Below, in pieces: positions 1 through 13,400 of a stretch of DNA of 64,000 bases (position 1 is the stretch's first letter; each line of letters begins with the position of its first letter). This stretch comes from Nelumbo lutea. Lineage: Eukaryota > Streptophyta > Magnoliopsida > Proteales > Nelumbonaceae. Both the position numbers and the translations under genes were made by a program. The stretch is from NCBI GenBank assembly GCA_022828595.1, contig JAKGHH010000003.1, positions 57,897,759 through 57,961,758 on the forward strand. Direction: 5' to 3'. The notes beneath the pieces were generated by a model. It was not told the DNA's origin and did no database searches. It saw nothing but the letters and a program-made list of their open reading frames with translations.

Positions 1-20
1 TGACATATCATTGTTAAAAT

Positions 21-118
21 ACTCAAATCATTCGAACCGTTTGACTCGGACGATCGAACCACTGACCTAGAAACCGGTGGCCAGAACGGTTCCGTTTTCG
101 GGTCGGTTTTGAAAACCT
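21..118. mobile_element. hAT-like MITE remnant, right end only
   Basis: The sequence ends in GTTTTGAAAACCTTG, the same terminus as the better-bounded element at 44801-45095, and contains the same GGTCGGTTTT and ACCGTTTGACTC words. The left end is missing or lies outside the window. It is non-coding. Confidence 0.4.
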
Positions 119-762
119 TGCCACTGTGCTCTATTTTTGAAATACATATGTCTTTCCATTAATATGAAAGTTAAGGGTAAAATGGACTTTTGGACTTATC
201 CAACCCATAGAAAATAACTTTCCTTTTTTTGTTTAGAGAGTATTTTAATTGAACCAATCTACAAAACTCAAATTTAAGTTTAGGGGTAAAATGGACTTTA
301 TGTCCATTCCGTCCATCTTAATGGCACTATGTTAGTGAACCTCGAATTCTTAAAAGTTTAAGGGTAGCTTAAGTAGGGTTTTAAACTTGAGGGCTACTTT
401 AAGTAATTGTTAAATAGTTTAGGGATAATTTAAGTAATTATCCCACTATTTTTTGATGTATTGCACATTTGATAAAAACAAACATATATCATTATAAATA
501 AATAAACAAACCTTAAAACCTAAATTTATTGTGTTTTATTCAAGGTTCAAAATTTTGTAATGTATTAGTTGATACAGGCTTATGCGGTTTTGTTTTGACA
601 AAGTCCTATGGGAATACATATAAATTCCATGTTTTGTTCCTTTTTGTTTGGTACTCTAAGTGTATGGACTGATACATTACATATGAGTATGCATTTGTTG
701 GACCATTTGTCCAGTAGTTTTGCTGAACCATCTAATAGCATTGCACCACATGGAGAAGGGAC
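119..762. other. AT-rich intergenic sequence, nothing recognised
   Basis: The stretch contains short local repeats of the form AAGTTTAAGGGTA / GGGTAAAATGGACTTT at about 175-190, 285-300 and 355-425. No open frame with coding character and no bounded element was seen. Confidence 0.5.
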
Positions 763-765
763 TTA

Positions 766-2188
766 GGGGGTGTTTGATAACGCTTTTCCGGAGGTTTGGT
801 GTTTGAAAAACTTGCTTTTCAGACACCAGACCCGTTTGGTGTTGCTTCTGAAAATGGGCTTGAATCTTGTTTTTAGATCTGAAATTTTAAGCTCGTTAGT
901 TGGCTCTTAACGCACTTAGATGCATTTTAATTTAGAGAGAGCCCAAAGATGAAAATACCCCCCAAAAATTTGGAAATGACACGATTTTGCCCCCATTAAA
1001 CCCAAAACCTAAAATATTTCTCCATTTGTGTTCTCTTTGGAATGGGAAAGAAGAGCATCCTCAAGATTGCCACTCGTCTTGTTGAAGGTATCTTCTACAA
1101 TTTTGCCCATATTAACCCTAAAACTTAAAACATTTATCCATTTGTGTTTTTTCTTTGGAACGGGAAAGAAAGGCATCCTCAAGATTGCCGCTCGTTCGTT
1201 GAAGGTATCTTCTTCTTCTTCTTCTTCTTCAAATAATTTTTCCCTTGTTAACCCCAAAACCTAAAACATTTCTCCATTTGTGTTTTCTTTCTAAAATGGG
1301 AAAGAAGAGCATCCTCACCCTTGTCTCGTCTGAAGATCGCCACTCGTCTCGTCGAAGGTATCTTCTTCTTCTTCTTCTTCTTCTTCTTCAAACGGTTGTT
1401 CCTAGGATTCAGATTTTTTATTTGATTTGTTTATGTGAATTTTGATTTGTTTACAGTTGTTCTATCAAACGCATGTTTTACTATATTTCTATTTTGTATT
1501 TTGTTTTCTACTTGTGGTTATATGGCATTTATCGGCTATTTTCTTCACTTGATGTTATGTTTGTTCCTTTATTTTCTTTTATTTATTTCACTATTGTCAA
1601 TGATTATTCCAAGACAGTAAACACATGTTCTCACTTCTCAAACACGATGGAAAACTAAAATAACATACTGTTTCAATCAAGTTGGTTTTCACTTCTACAT
1701 GGCCCATTAGTTTTCTTTTTTGATTAATTTAATCTTTTTATTAGATATTAGTTACATATTTAGTAACTAATTATTTGTTTTTATTATTGATTATTAATTA
1801 ACTACTAATTTTATTAAAATTTTAATCTTTATTTATTGTTAATTATTTTAATATTATGTATTAGTTATACATTTTTAATTATTAATGATTGGCATTATTA
1901 ATTATTAGTTATTTTTATTAATTATTAATAATTAATTTTACTAATTATTAAATATTATTTTGAAATTGATAAATTATTTTATATGAAATAGTACAAGTTG
2001 AGCCCAAAATTACCAAATAGTGTATTCTAGGGGTAAAATAGCAAAATCGGGGAATTTCGGATGTTAAAAGTTTGATCCAACACAAACAAGCCTCTAAAAA
2101 GTAAAAAAACATTTATATCTCTTTTCAAATTTCAAACACTTTTAATATCTTTTTAAGTTCTTAGACTTCAGATTTATCAAATGTCACC
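766..2188. mobile_element. Candidate PIF/Harbinger-like non-autonomous element
   Basis: The left end reads GGGGGTGTTTGATAACGC. The reverse complement of the right end reads GGTGACATTTGATAAATC, an imperfect terminal inverted repeat. Each end is flanked by TTA (763-765 and 2189-2191), the target duplication expected for PIF/Harbinger. The interior carries a triplicated exon-like unit and a very AT-rich second half (1740-2000). No transposase was recognised. The boundaries rest on short imperfect repeats, so this is a moderate call. Confidence 0.45.
998..1395 (+). repeat. Triplicated exon-like unit of about 120-140 bp
   Basis: Three tandem diverged copies start near 998, 1121 and 1256. Each runs: AACCC(A/T)AAACCTAAAA, then TCCATTTGTGTTTTCTTT, then ATGGGAAAGAAGAGCATCC (or a close variant), then a GCC(A/G)CTCGT segment, then GAAGGTATCTTCTTC, where GGTATC resembles a splice donor. 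Copies 1 and 2 translate as MGKKSILKIATRLVEG-like; copy 3 has a diverged reading after MGKKSIL. Copies 2 and 3 end in expanded CTT runs. The layout looks like a copied 5' UTR plus first exon, but the parent gene was not recognised. Confidence 0.6.
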
Positions 2189-2191
2189 TTA

Positions 2192-3490
2192 ATGAGAGGA
2201 CTCTTTTTTTCCCATTACTTTTCATCTTTCTCCCCTTGTGTCCCTTTTCATTGATCATTGAGGACAAAGGCCACCACCATTGTATTTGTTGCTAATCACA
2301 ACCAAACCATTTTCTCTCAACCTCCGTATTGATGGCTTTAAGTTCCATCTCCACTCTCAATGATGGCCAACTAATACCACCATTGTCATCACTTGATTGA
2401 AACAAGAAACCCTCTCTCTCTCTTTGGTATTATCTCTACCAGCCTTATCTCTCCATACTCCTACATATAATGATGGAGCTTGAAAAGATAGGGTTCACTT
2501 CTACAAATCTAATCAGCAAACGGGAGACTGTGGAGAGAGAGAGAGAGAGAGGAACAAAACAGGGGAGTAGGGATAAAGGAAAGGGTAGTAAGTTTGAAAT
2601 GAATGAAATCCAAATTTTTATTTGGAGGTGGACAGATATACGTGGCAATTTGTGATAGGTTGTTCTTGCAAATTTGCTAGACCAACGGTCTAGCATATGG
2701 GAACTCATTACATATGACTCCCCCTTTTCTAATCTATTAATATTCTAATATGTAGTTTTCTCATTTAAAAAAAATAAAAAAAGTATGGGCTATTCCCTTC
2801 ACAAGAACTCTTATAGTAATTCCTAGGTTTAAGTCTTTTCAAATCCAAATTTGAATTGTTCACAATTTTGAGTATAAAAACTAGAATTAGGTTATAGAAA
2901 TGTTTAAACTTTGGTCATTGATTTGTAATGACTAAATTTAACACTACACCCTACTCAATTTCTTTTTGTCATAATTTTATTCATTTTAATTCTTAAGTAA
3001 ACTTTCTCTTCTTGTAATGCTAAAATTAATTATTAAAAACTATATATTAATAAATATTAAGACAAATTGAATTGTTTTTTTTTTTGAAAATTAAGGTACA
3101 TAAATACACATTTTAATTCTTTTATCATTTTTAATAGTTAACAATCATGTCTCAATATCTTACACTTTTTATAAAGCATTAAAGTGTGTCTTTTATGTTC
3201 AAAACTTTAATGTTTTATTTTTAGTTATATATAGTTTTTATTTATTGTTATTAATATACTTTTTAGAATTTATTTGAATTTCCTATTTGTATCCATTTGT
3301 CCTTGTACATCTTTTGAAGCTACCTTTCCTTTACTCTTAACCTTTGGTTTGTTTTATCATTGATATAAATGAATTTTTTAATAAAAATATTTACGTTTTT
3401 AATGCTTGATTATTATTTTATTCAAGAATTTATATAGCATTTTTTTGTTTCCGCTGACATAAAAGAAACTGGGCTTTTTCAACCGTTGGA
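2192..3490. other. AT-rich intergenic sequence upstream of the G3BP gene
   Basis: The stretch contains a short GA run (about 2535-2552) and long A/T-rich segments, especially 2750-3450. The open frames near 2445-2708 on both strands are short, biased by the GA/CT run, and have no recognisable protein character. No gene is supported. Confidence 0.5.
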
Positions 3491-3866
3491 TTACATTCAT
3501 CGGGATCGATGTGTTTTAGTTGTTGTACGTCGCACAGTATCAATCCTCAAAATCCAACGGATGGTGTTTCGTGTGCAAATGTTGTAACGTGGCGCACGTG
3601 CTCTGGTAACATCAATAAAACATAAGACAAACTGTGGACCGGAAAAAGTTAAAACGCATGCGAAAAGCTGGAAACCCCTACAGCGCAAGTTAGCAATGGG
3701 TGGTAGGGGAGGTGGTTGTTTCCTATTAAATTACGCCCGGGTTTAGGCGAACAGGAAGTGATAGCGAGGAAAGCTGAAACAGCAAACAAAAACAAAAAAA
3801 GAGTGGAGCAGAGTGAAGCAACATCGTCACAGAATCTAATCGCGAGGTTTTCTTCGCCTTCTTTCT

Positions 3867-3908
<42 letters not shown>

Positions 3909-4166
3909 TTCTAGTTTCTCTCTCTAATCCCCTCTCTCTAATCTGATATATCTCAGATTTTTTTGAGTAGAAACAGTGGTATACTGTTGATTGCGGAAGA
4001 AGAACGAAGAAAAAAGGAAAAGAAATTGATTTTTGGTTTAGTTGGAACTTCAAATAATCGGATAGGATTTGTTTTACAGATCGGTTCGAGCACTCCGGAT
4101 CTAGATTTTTGGCGGGGTTAGGGTTTCGAGATCTTTTGTCTCTGCATGTTTTTGTAGAGCGAAATT
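3491..4166 (+). promoter_or_regulatory. Promoter and 5' UTR of the G3BP-like gene
   Basis: This is the less AT-rich block directly upstream of the start codon at 4167. It contains a perfect G-box CACGTG at 3595-3600, a long AT dinucleotide run at about 3870-3900, CT-rich 5' leader sequence, and a telo-box-like TTAGGGTTT near 4118-4127. TTTGTTTTACAG at about 4069-4080 would be a good acceptor if there is a 5' UTR intron. The transcription start cannot be placed from sequence alone. Confidence 0.5.
4146..4157 (+). promoter_or_regulatory. Minimal upstream ORF (ATG, two codons, stop)
   Basis: ATG TTT TTG TAG ends nine bases before the main ATG of the G3BP-like gene at 4167. If it lies in the mature leader, it is a minimal upstream ORF that scanning ribosomes would meet first. 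Whether it is used is unknown. Confidence 0.35.
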
Positions 4167-4437
4167 ATGGCGACTCACGTCACTGCTGTTCAGGTGATTC
4201 TATGGCGTATTCGAGAAAAGAGGACCTTATTTTTGGGTGTTCTTATTGTTGTTTTGATGGTGTTGATGTCTCATTATTTGTATCTTGCTCCTTTTTTTGC
4301 AGGTTGGTTCTTACTTTGTTGGGCAGTATTATCAAGTTCTTCAACAGCAACCGGATTTTGTTCACCAGTTCTACACGGATTTAAGTACAATGCTTCGTGT
4401 TGATGGGAGCAGGACAGAGTCTGCAACCGCAATGCTG
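4167..4437 (+). CDS. G3BP: G3BP-like gene, coding exons 1-2 (start of NTF2 domain)
   Basis: Exon 1 (4167-4193) encodes MATHVTAVQ and ends at CAG|GTGATT. Intron 1 is 109 bases with a TTTTTTTGCAG acceptor. Exon 2 (4303-4437) encodes 45 residues starting VGSYFVGQYYQVLQQQPDFV, with donor CTG|GTAATA. The exons join in phase 0. Confidence 0.92.
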
Positions 4438-7400
4438 GTAATATTTGCGATAATTTCTTTTTCGAAGTAAATGATGTACTCTTTCAATTTCCTTTTAACT
4501 TTTGCATATTTTATATTTTTAGCACCCAATATTACAATTTTATATAATGTTTTGCTTTTTTCTATATCTTATCTACATTAGAACTTAAACTAGTTGTCTA
4601 GGAAATATTAAGGATTTAATTAGATTAAGTCTCTAGATTGAAACTAGGTTTTGTAAGTGTTTTAAAAAGTGTACCTAGGCGCACAGGTGAGGTACATTTT
4701 AAGCTATTTGCCTTGCTTCAACCTAGGTGCAGGCCCTTTCAAAAGGCATGCTTTTGGTGTGCATTGCATCTTGGTCAGATGCACACTTTTTTAAGTTTGC
4801 ATTCTTTTGGTTACTTTTTTATTTATGCATATTTGTTTTACATCTTTCTAATGATCTTTTAATTATAACTTACCTTTAATTGGTGCTCATGCACTAGTAA
4901 TGGTTTAATAATTCTTGGAAGAAACAAAAAATAGATCCTTTCAATACCTAAAGCCTTAGTTGTTATGGATATCATCTCAAATAGCAAAATTTCTACTGAA
5001 GAAGCAACAACAATACAGATGATCTCTAATCTCTAATCCTAAAATAAAATGAATTGCAATTAAAATAATAAAATAACTCCTTATCTATATGGGCCAAAAG
5101 TTTGAGCCAGTGGCAACGCCTCCAAATCCTCCAAATGGTCTTGTTTGGACTTGCCTTAAGGGTCCTTGAAGAGATTATCACTGTAAATGCTCCTATCTCT
5201 CAGGATTAGGAATTCAAGATGTCTAATATCACACTAGCAACTTGAAGTAATGCAACTTGGAGATAGAAAGACTTGTTAAAAGTTTATGCTTGAATTATTG
5301 AGTGCTTTAAGCATGGTATGATCTCCATTTGTTTGATTTTACTTTCACTTTGAATTTGTTTTATATGTTATGCTTATGTATTTCGATTTGAGCTAATAAG
5401 CTTTTGAAAACATTTAATTTCTTTTGAAGTCCAAGTTTTCATATTTTTTAATCTATTAATATTATTTATTTCATTTAAAAAAAGTGCACCTTTCTTCATC
5501 AGGGTGCACACCTTGGGGCTAGAAGGTCCTTGTGCTTTCTTTTCTTTTAAACACTTATTTTTTTTTAAATAGTTATGTTCTCTCATTGTTGAACCAAATG
5601 CAAATACATGGTGATTATTGAAAGTGTTGTTCATTTAATATGGCTATATTTGCATCTCATCGTAATATGCTCTGAGTTTTGGTTCTGTTGCTATGGATTT
5701 GGTTAAATTTGGTTTCACTTCTTTGTATTTTTTAAACAAAACAGAAATGCACAATGACTTTTGCATCCAATAAAATTATGATTTTGAAGGGATTTTCTCA
5801 TTTGATATAGCTTTAGGCTATTGAGTTTGTCCCTACAGTCCAATCCCTTTGAAGTGTAGGGATGCTCACATCTCTGTGATATTTGATCGGACTTTTTGAT
5901 TTATTTGGATGATGAAAGAAAAAGGAAAGGTAGCTAGATCATACGTAATTGAATATAAGAATACAACTTTATTATATGCGTAAACCTCAAATAAGACTCT
6001 AATGACTAGAACTGCAATTGATTTCATAAAGTGACACATTGGATGGTGCAAATTCCGTTATGTTACTCACGTTGCCTAGATGATTAGTTTGAATTTGGGT
6101 ACTTGTATGCCATAGATCAATGTAATAATAGTGGCACATCACTTGGACAGGCTAAATCATTGGCTTCTCCTTGTCATGCCACATGTTGACCCATACTTGA
6201 ATGCAAGGTTCAAAGCTCTGAACCATGGTCTGACCCAAAACACCCCCTGTAGGGGCGTATCGGGAAGGCCACGATACAATATGTATTGGCCGTTATGGGC
6301 CGACATGTAACGATATTTTGAACCTTGCTTGAATGACCTATATCATTGGATTCTTAATCAAGCTGGATTAATCTTAGATTACCACTTGAATACCCTTACT
6401 ACAAAATATTGGTTTCTGATAGGGGTGGATTTGAGCTGAGCCAAGCCGAATATTTGGCTATTTGAGGTTGGCTTGCCAAAAAGACTTCAGGCTTGAGTTT
6501 GGGCTCGAGCTTGATTCAAGCTAGAGACATGAGCTTGAATTTTACTCGACTCAAAAGCTTGTATGTTTGAGCTTGGCTTGGCTTGAGCTCGATAATGAGT
6601 CAAGCTTCATATAAAAATAAATATACATATAAAAATTATTTGTTATTATATATATAAATTAAAAATATTATATATAATATAAGCGTGAAGGCTCGCGAGC
6701 CGTGCTTACATAGCTTGTGAAAAGCTTGGTTTGTGCCCACCCCTAGTTTCTGGCTCCTCTTTGATGGAGAATTTAGAGGATTATATCCTTTCCAGCTTTT
6801 GTATCAATAACAACTCTTTGATCTGGTTATTTAAAGATGGTTGCATATCTAAATGTTGCCTTTACATATTCTACATCCTATCCTACTTCTCTTTTGGTCA
6901 ATTTTTTTTTTGTTGTATTTAAGTTTTCCAGCCCTTCATTGGGGATTGGGATTGCTTCTAGTCATTGAACCTAACCAGACAATAGGTGAATATGCTTGCA
7001 GCTCTGTACCTTTTGATTCATTATTAATCTTGTCATATTTCTGTATGGAATTCAATAATGCACTATGGAATTGTTCATATACTCATAGGGACTCCATTTT
7101 TCTTATCCTGACAACAACCATTAGTATTTTAATTTTCTGCATATCTTGTGTGCACAATGTGTTGGTTATTTTGGAGATTAAAAATGGAATTTTCTATGTT
7201 TTAATGTGCTTCTCTTTTTTCCCCCTTTTACTTTTCATTTTTCTATTCTTTCTGAAATAAAATGATAAACATGTTTTTTTATTGGAAACGGCAACTTCAT
7301 TAATGAGATTTTTAAAATAGAGACACTAACCCCTAGTGTAGGGTGTTGAACCGATACCAGATGAATTACAAAGCTGCCCAAAACATGTTCTCTCTAACTG

Positions 7401-10400
7401 CCCCCTGTTTTGCTAAAGTATCTGTTAGCCCATTTGCTGATCTTCTCATCCACTTAAAGCAAGCATCCACCTCCCTTGTTAAACTTTATATTTCCCTTTG
7501 AGCTGTCTATGTATCCGGGCTCCCAAACATCTTATTGCATCCATCCAATTACCAATTTGGAATCCCCTTCTATTTCAATTTGGTGTAGCCCTGACTGTTT
7601 GGTGAATCTTACCCATATGGAATGCATGTTTCATGTCTAGAATCTATAGAAGTTTTAGCAGCAAATTGATGAACCGAGGAAAACAATCCTGATGTCTGAG
7701 CAAGAAGTGAACAAAATTTATTTAAAATTAACACATGCTCAATTAACAGGGTAAAGAAATATGGAAACTACGAATTAATAATAGTTAGTAGTGACTCACA
7801 GCTGTATGGGCTGTGAATCATTTTTGTTGGAATGTGCTGTATGTACAATGAGCGAAGATTGCTTGGCATGGGGGATGTCTCTCCATGAGGCTATACAGCA
7901 ATGGGATGTTCTATTGTCTTATTGTATTTTAAACAAGCTATTTTTATGGATGATCAATTGTTTGATGCTATAAAGGTGGTTAATGGGCTTTCATGTTCTA
8001 CTCATATTGGAAGAATATTGCATTTGAGCTGGTGGTTGAGGAATTTATTGGATACCTTAAAGTGTTTTGGTGAATAATGAACAGGACTGGTCAAAAAAGA
8101 TTTGCAAGTCATTTCTTAACACAATATGTAGGGGTGTAATCAAATTGAGTTGAGTCGAACTTCAGCATGTCTTGGCTTGGTTCGACTTAAATACTCCTAT
8201 ATTCAAATTTGAGCTTGAGTTCAATATGGCCTCTATTTTCCTGTTTGAGTTCAGTTTGATTAAATATTTGATAAGTTCGAGTTTGGCTTGAAATTTCAAA
8301 AACCTAATTGAGCTTGCAAGCTCGAATTTGAGCCTAAATTTGACATCAAACCCTGATATTTCACATTTGAAATAAACAAGAAATATCAATAAAATGCTAA
8401 TTATTCTAATACAAAAACCTGCATAAACTGAACTAGAGCTAAACACCAATTCCCTAATAGTATTCATTAGAAACAAATAGAAAATAACAATAGCTTTAGG
8501 CTCCGTTTGGTAACAATCAAATTGTATGAGTAACTGAACCCGCTTACAGGTTTCTGTCCCAATTTCACGGTTGTTTCCATGAAATTGGGTAAGTGGGTAC
8601 TGAGCTATTTAAAAAAATATATTATATATAATATAAAAATGGGTTACAGTGTGTTGTATTATTTTTTGATGAATGAAGATAATTTTATTAAAACCAGAAA
8701 ATTAAAGCATTACAGGATACCCATGGAAAGGCACAAGCTGTTACTTCTCCTATCAAAGAATTACATCAAGCTAAAACCGAAATAAAATTACAGTGCAGCC
8801 CAAAATAAATGCTTCCTTGAAGCCCCTTGCTTAGCTAACCCATCTGCTAAGGTGGTTGCTGTTCTTCCCACCCAAAGAGAGGCAATAGTCATGCTCCTTG
8901 TAAACCAATTAACTTTCCTCAATAAGTCTCTATATTGCCACATAACCTAGCCTGGATCTGTCAATTTTCCTACAATAACTTTGGAGTCTCCTTCAATTAC
9001 CAAATTCTGAACTCCTAATTGGTTTGCAATCTGAATACCTTGTCCAGCCGCTGATATCTTAGCTCTATTAGAGTCTCCTATTCCCACGGGGCTTGAAAAC
9101 AAGGCTAAGATGTTACTGTTCTTATCTCTCAACACCCCTCCTATCCCCGATGGGTCTGGATATCCTTGGCTGCTACCATCAAAATTCAGCTTTACCCAAC
9201 CTTTAGACAGAGACACCCACACTGCAGATATCCTGTCCTTCCTCGTATGACTATTAGCACCACAACTGTCTAGTTTCTCCAAATATCATCAAAAGAAAAT
9301 GTATGAAAGGAATCCAGAGTTCTCTACCAATGAGTGGCCCTGGTCAAAATACATTCCTCTACATCTTGAATGATTCTTTCCTTTTCTTTGAATAACCTTG
9401 CATTTCTTTCTTCCCAAATTGTCCATAAGGCAGCTGCTCTAATACATCTCCACATAGTTCTGTCTTTTTTTGTAGGCCACACAAAAAAGGAAGGATCAAA
9501 TAGATGATTAACATCCGTGGTTAGATTCCACTTGCACCCAAACAAAGCAAAAAATCCAACTCCAAATAGCAACAGAAAAAGAACAAGATAATAGTAAGTG
9601 GAAACAATTCTCACCACTAGCCCTGCAAAGTACACACCAGTTAGGGGACAAACACATGAAATGCCTTTTCTTCTACAAGCAGTCCAAGGTATTGATCTTT
9701 CTATAAAACACCTCCCAGCAAAAAAAAATAATTTTAGGTGGAACAGGTTTAGACCATATCTCCTTAGTCGAAAAACCCAACTGTCTTGGGGAAGAGTAAA
9801 GGGCCTTAAAAAGTGAGCACATGTGAAGTAACCTTTTGGATGAGGGGACCATAATCTCATATCTCATCTAAGAGTGTCTAAAAAAACACTGCCAAGAAGA
9901 GATAACAGGTCTGAGACTAATAAGTTCATCATTCCTCAAGTCCCAATGAAAACCAAAGTCCCAGCTTAAGGATGAGGGTGAGACAGGTGAAGGAAGAAAA
10001 TGGGAGATAGCTTTTTCCTTGTAGAGGGAAAGGGAATAGAGAAATGGAAATCGATTCTTAAGGGCAAAGCTTCCCACTCAAATGTCTTCCCAAAATAAAA
10101 TAGAGTTACCATAGTTGACATTATACCTGACAAAATTGAGAAATTGAGGGAGGATACTCTGGATTGCTTTCCAAGGAGTTGTCGAAGTGGCTCGACACAA
10201 TACACCAGCATCCCATCCATTTTCCAATCTGCCATGTATACTAGTTATCACTTCATGCCACATCTCTCCCTTTCCAAGGTGTTACAATGTGTTGTATTAT
10301 ATCATGTGTAAATCTATCCAAGAAAAATAGGAGATAAGAATTGATAAAAGAATAAGATACCATAAGTTATATTAGTTCTCAATAGTCAATACATAGATCT

Positions 10401-13400
10401 TGTAACCAAAAATTGAAGAACAAGAAAGGAAACACGTACAAGGTTCATTCATTCAAATATATGGTACTTGTTAGTGTAGGGATATTTTTGTCTTTATACT
10501 TATGTTGAGGTTGCTGATCTGTTATATTATATTAGAACTAGTGACCCTCACTTAAGTAAGGGCGCATGTGTCTTTTCCATTATGTTAGTAATATAAAACA
10601 TGTCTGGCCAAATGGGAGGGGTAATTTTTTCTCTCATTCGAACCAGACTTTTCTTCTCTCCTTTTCTCTTCTCTCTCTCTCTCTTTCTTCTTTCTTCTTC
10701 TCTCTTCTTGGCTGTTATTAGACTAACAGAACTCATGGGTAGGCCGAATCATAATATGGTATCAGAGCACAACTAAGCAACTCGGATCTGCCCAGATTTT
10801 TGTTTTCCGTGCACTCAATCTAGGGTTTTCTCTTGATTTCTCTGCCATTGATTGGAGATAAGGGAAATGGCTGAAAAGGAGTGGTCGCCCTCTTCCCTTG
10901 GAGGTCTCTATGCCTCCAGTTGTGTTGTTCATGGTCGGTTGCTGTGGTTTCTAAGAAGCCCTCCTCTAATCGATGAAGAGAAGAGGGCCGATTCGTGTGG
11001 TGTTGTGGGTGTCTTGTGTGGTTTGTTTTTCGGGTGATGAGGTAAGAGATTTCTATGCATATTTTTGTTATGAATCAAATAGGAAGTATGTTTCAGATCA
11101 TATGGTGGGATTTTAGACTGTAGTGTGTTAGGGCTTGTGCTATTTTTTGTGTGATTCGAAGGGGGAGTATAGTGTGGTGAGATTTCAGGTGATTGTGGGG
11201 TAGGGTTTGTGGTGTAAAGAGTGCAATCTTCAACAACAACAACTGCTAAAGCCAGTGTGATCAAGCAGTGTGCCAAATTCAATAATAAAAGAATTCAACA
11301 ATGGGAGATAACAATGATAGCAAATCTAATGTATGATACCTACTGACTACCTGAATGTTCAGCTGACCTCCATTAAACTAAATTAAGAGAATTATGTACA
11401 TTGGGCTAAATCTGTAGAAGTTTTTTTAAAGGCAAAGAAGAAAGTGAAACACGCAAGGGAGGAGAAACCCTCCATTAATTCTCATGAGTATGATGACTGG
11501 GAACAAGAGGATGCACAGGTTATCACGTGGTTATGGAACAATATGACTCAAGATTAGTGTAAATTTCATGTTTCTTGGCACTGTCAAAGATGTGTGAGAC
11601 CATGCTAAGAAGTTATATTCTGGTCAAGACGATACAACTGGAGTATATCAGCTGTATTAGTAATACTTTAATCTGCAACAGGGCAATCAGAGTCTTGGGG
11701 AGTATTATGCTAATATGATAAATATTCGTAATGAGTTAAATATTTATCACCCCCTTACTTTTGATGTCAAAGTTCAACAACAACAAAGAGAACAGCTTGA
11801 TGTGACTCGACTTTTGGTGGGGCTGAAATTTGAGTTTGAACTAGTGCGGGCTCAGATACTAGGAGGGTCAACTCTCCCTTCCTTAGAAGAGGTGTTTGCT
11901 CGACTTTGGAGGACTTTCATTGGATCTACTGAGAACTCTAATGTTTCTGATAGATTGGTCTTTGTAGTGTCAAGGGGCCGTGGTGTTAGGGGTGGAGCTC
12001 GAGGAGCTCAGTCTGGTCGTGGTGGTAGCAGTAGTCCGATATATGCTCGGAGTGGTGGTGGTGGACCTACATATAACCGTGGTGCTGGTCGTATTGGAGG
12101 TAGAGATTCAGGGGGAGCCCGTGGCAGAGGACGTGGCTTGGGTCTGAGATGTACTCATTGTGGTATGGATGGACATACCATTAATTATTGCTATGACTTG
12201 CATGGTCCACCCTCAACTTGGGCCGATCATGCCCTGATTAGTGACACCAGTTTCAGACAGGAGAGTCGTTCAGCTGATCAGATGACTCGTACATCCACAG
12301 ATGTTCCCGGGAAGGAGATGGTGAGTGTTCCCCGTGATGAGTATGAGAGGTTTGTCCAATCCACATCTCAGCAGAACACGACTATTTTTGCACACTCAGG
12401 TATGGCTTGTTTGGCATCCACACCCAATCTCTAGATTATTGACTTTGGAGCCTTCGATCACATGACTGGAACTCCAGGTGTGATTTTTTTCCCTCTCATT
12501 GCTCAACATCACAATCTGTTACCCTTGCTAATGGTTCCACATCATCGATTTGTGGTGTTGGCAATGTTAACATGACCGCCTTATCTTTATCCTCAGTTTT
12601 GTATGTCCCTAAATTTCCGTTTAACCTTATGTCAGTTAGTAAGTTGACCAAGTCACTCAATTGTTCTATTACCTTTTACCCTTCTTTGTGTTTTTTTTTT
12701 TAGGATCTCAAGACGAGGATGAAGATTGGTGGAGGGCATGAAGCTGGTGGATTGTATTATCTTGATGGTGGTGGAAAAACATCAACAGTTCTCCAGTCAT
12801 CTCTCTCCTCTTCAGTGGCAATGTCGATTTAGTTATCCTTCGTTGAAAGTTCTGAAATCTTTGGTTCCTTCGTTGATTCAACTTTTTGTTTTAGATTGTG
12901 AGTCGTGTCAGTTGGGGAAACATCGTCGTGTTTCCTTTAGACCTAGGGTTGATAACCGTGTGTCGAGTCATTTTTCTTTGGTTCATTCAAATGTTTGGGG
13001 TCCTTATAAAGAGATGCCATACAATGGATATAGATATTTTGTCATTTTTGTTGATGATATTCGAGGATGACGTGGCTCTATTTAATGAAAGAAAGGAGTG
13101 AATTGTTTACCATCTTCCAAAAATTTTGTGTTGAGATTCGCAACCAATTTGGTGTTCACATTAAAATTTTTCGTTTCGATAATGGCCATGAATATTTCTC
13201 TTCATCATTTCAAAAATACTTGGACCAACATGACATTATACGTTAGACCTCATGTACCTACACCCCACAACAAAATGGGGTGGCTGAGAGAAAGAATCAT
13301 AATCTTTTGGAAGCAACTTGATCCCTCATGCATAACATGAATGTTCCCAAACCCTTTTAGAGTGATGCGGTGCTTATTTCTTGCTTCTTGATTAATCGGA

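Noticed and set aside
4109..4384. Alternative frame starting at 4109 across exon 1 and intron 1
   Set aside because: It begins with TTG and runs through the intron; the spliced frame from 4167 matches the G3BP family.
6853..7260. 135-residue hydrophobic open frame
   Set aside because: T-rich intron sequence yields Phe/Leu/Ile-rich frames; no domain and no supporting context.
8497..8640. MITE start TTAGGCTCCGTTTGGTAAC with internal palindrome
   Set aside because: No matching right end was found on either side of the LINE insertion, so boundaries cannot be given.
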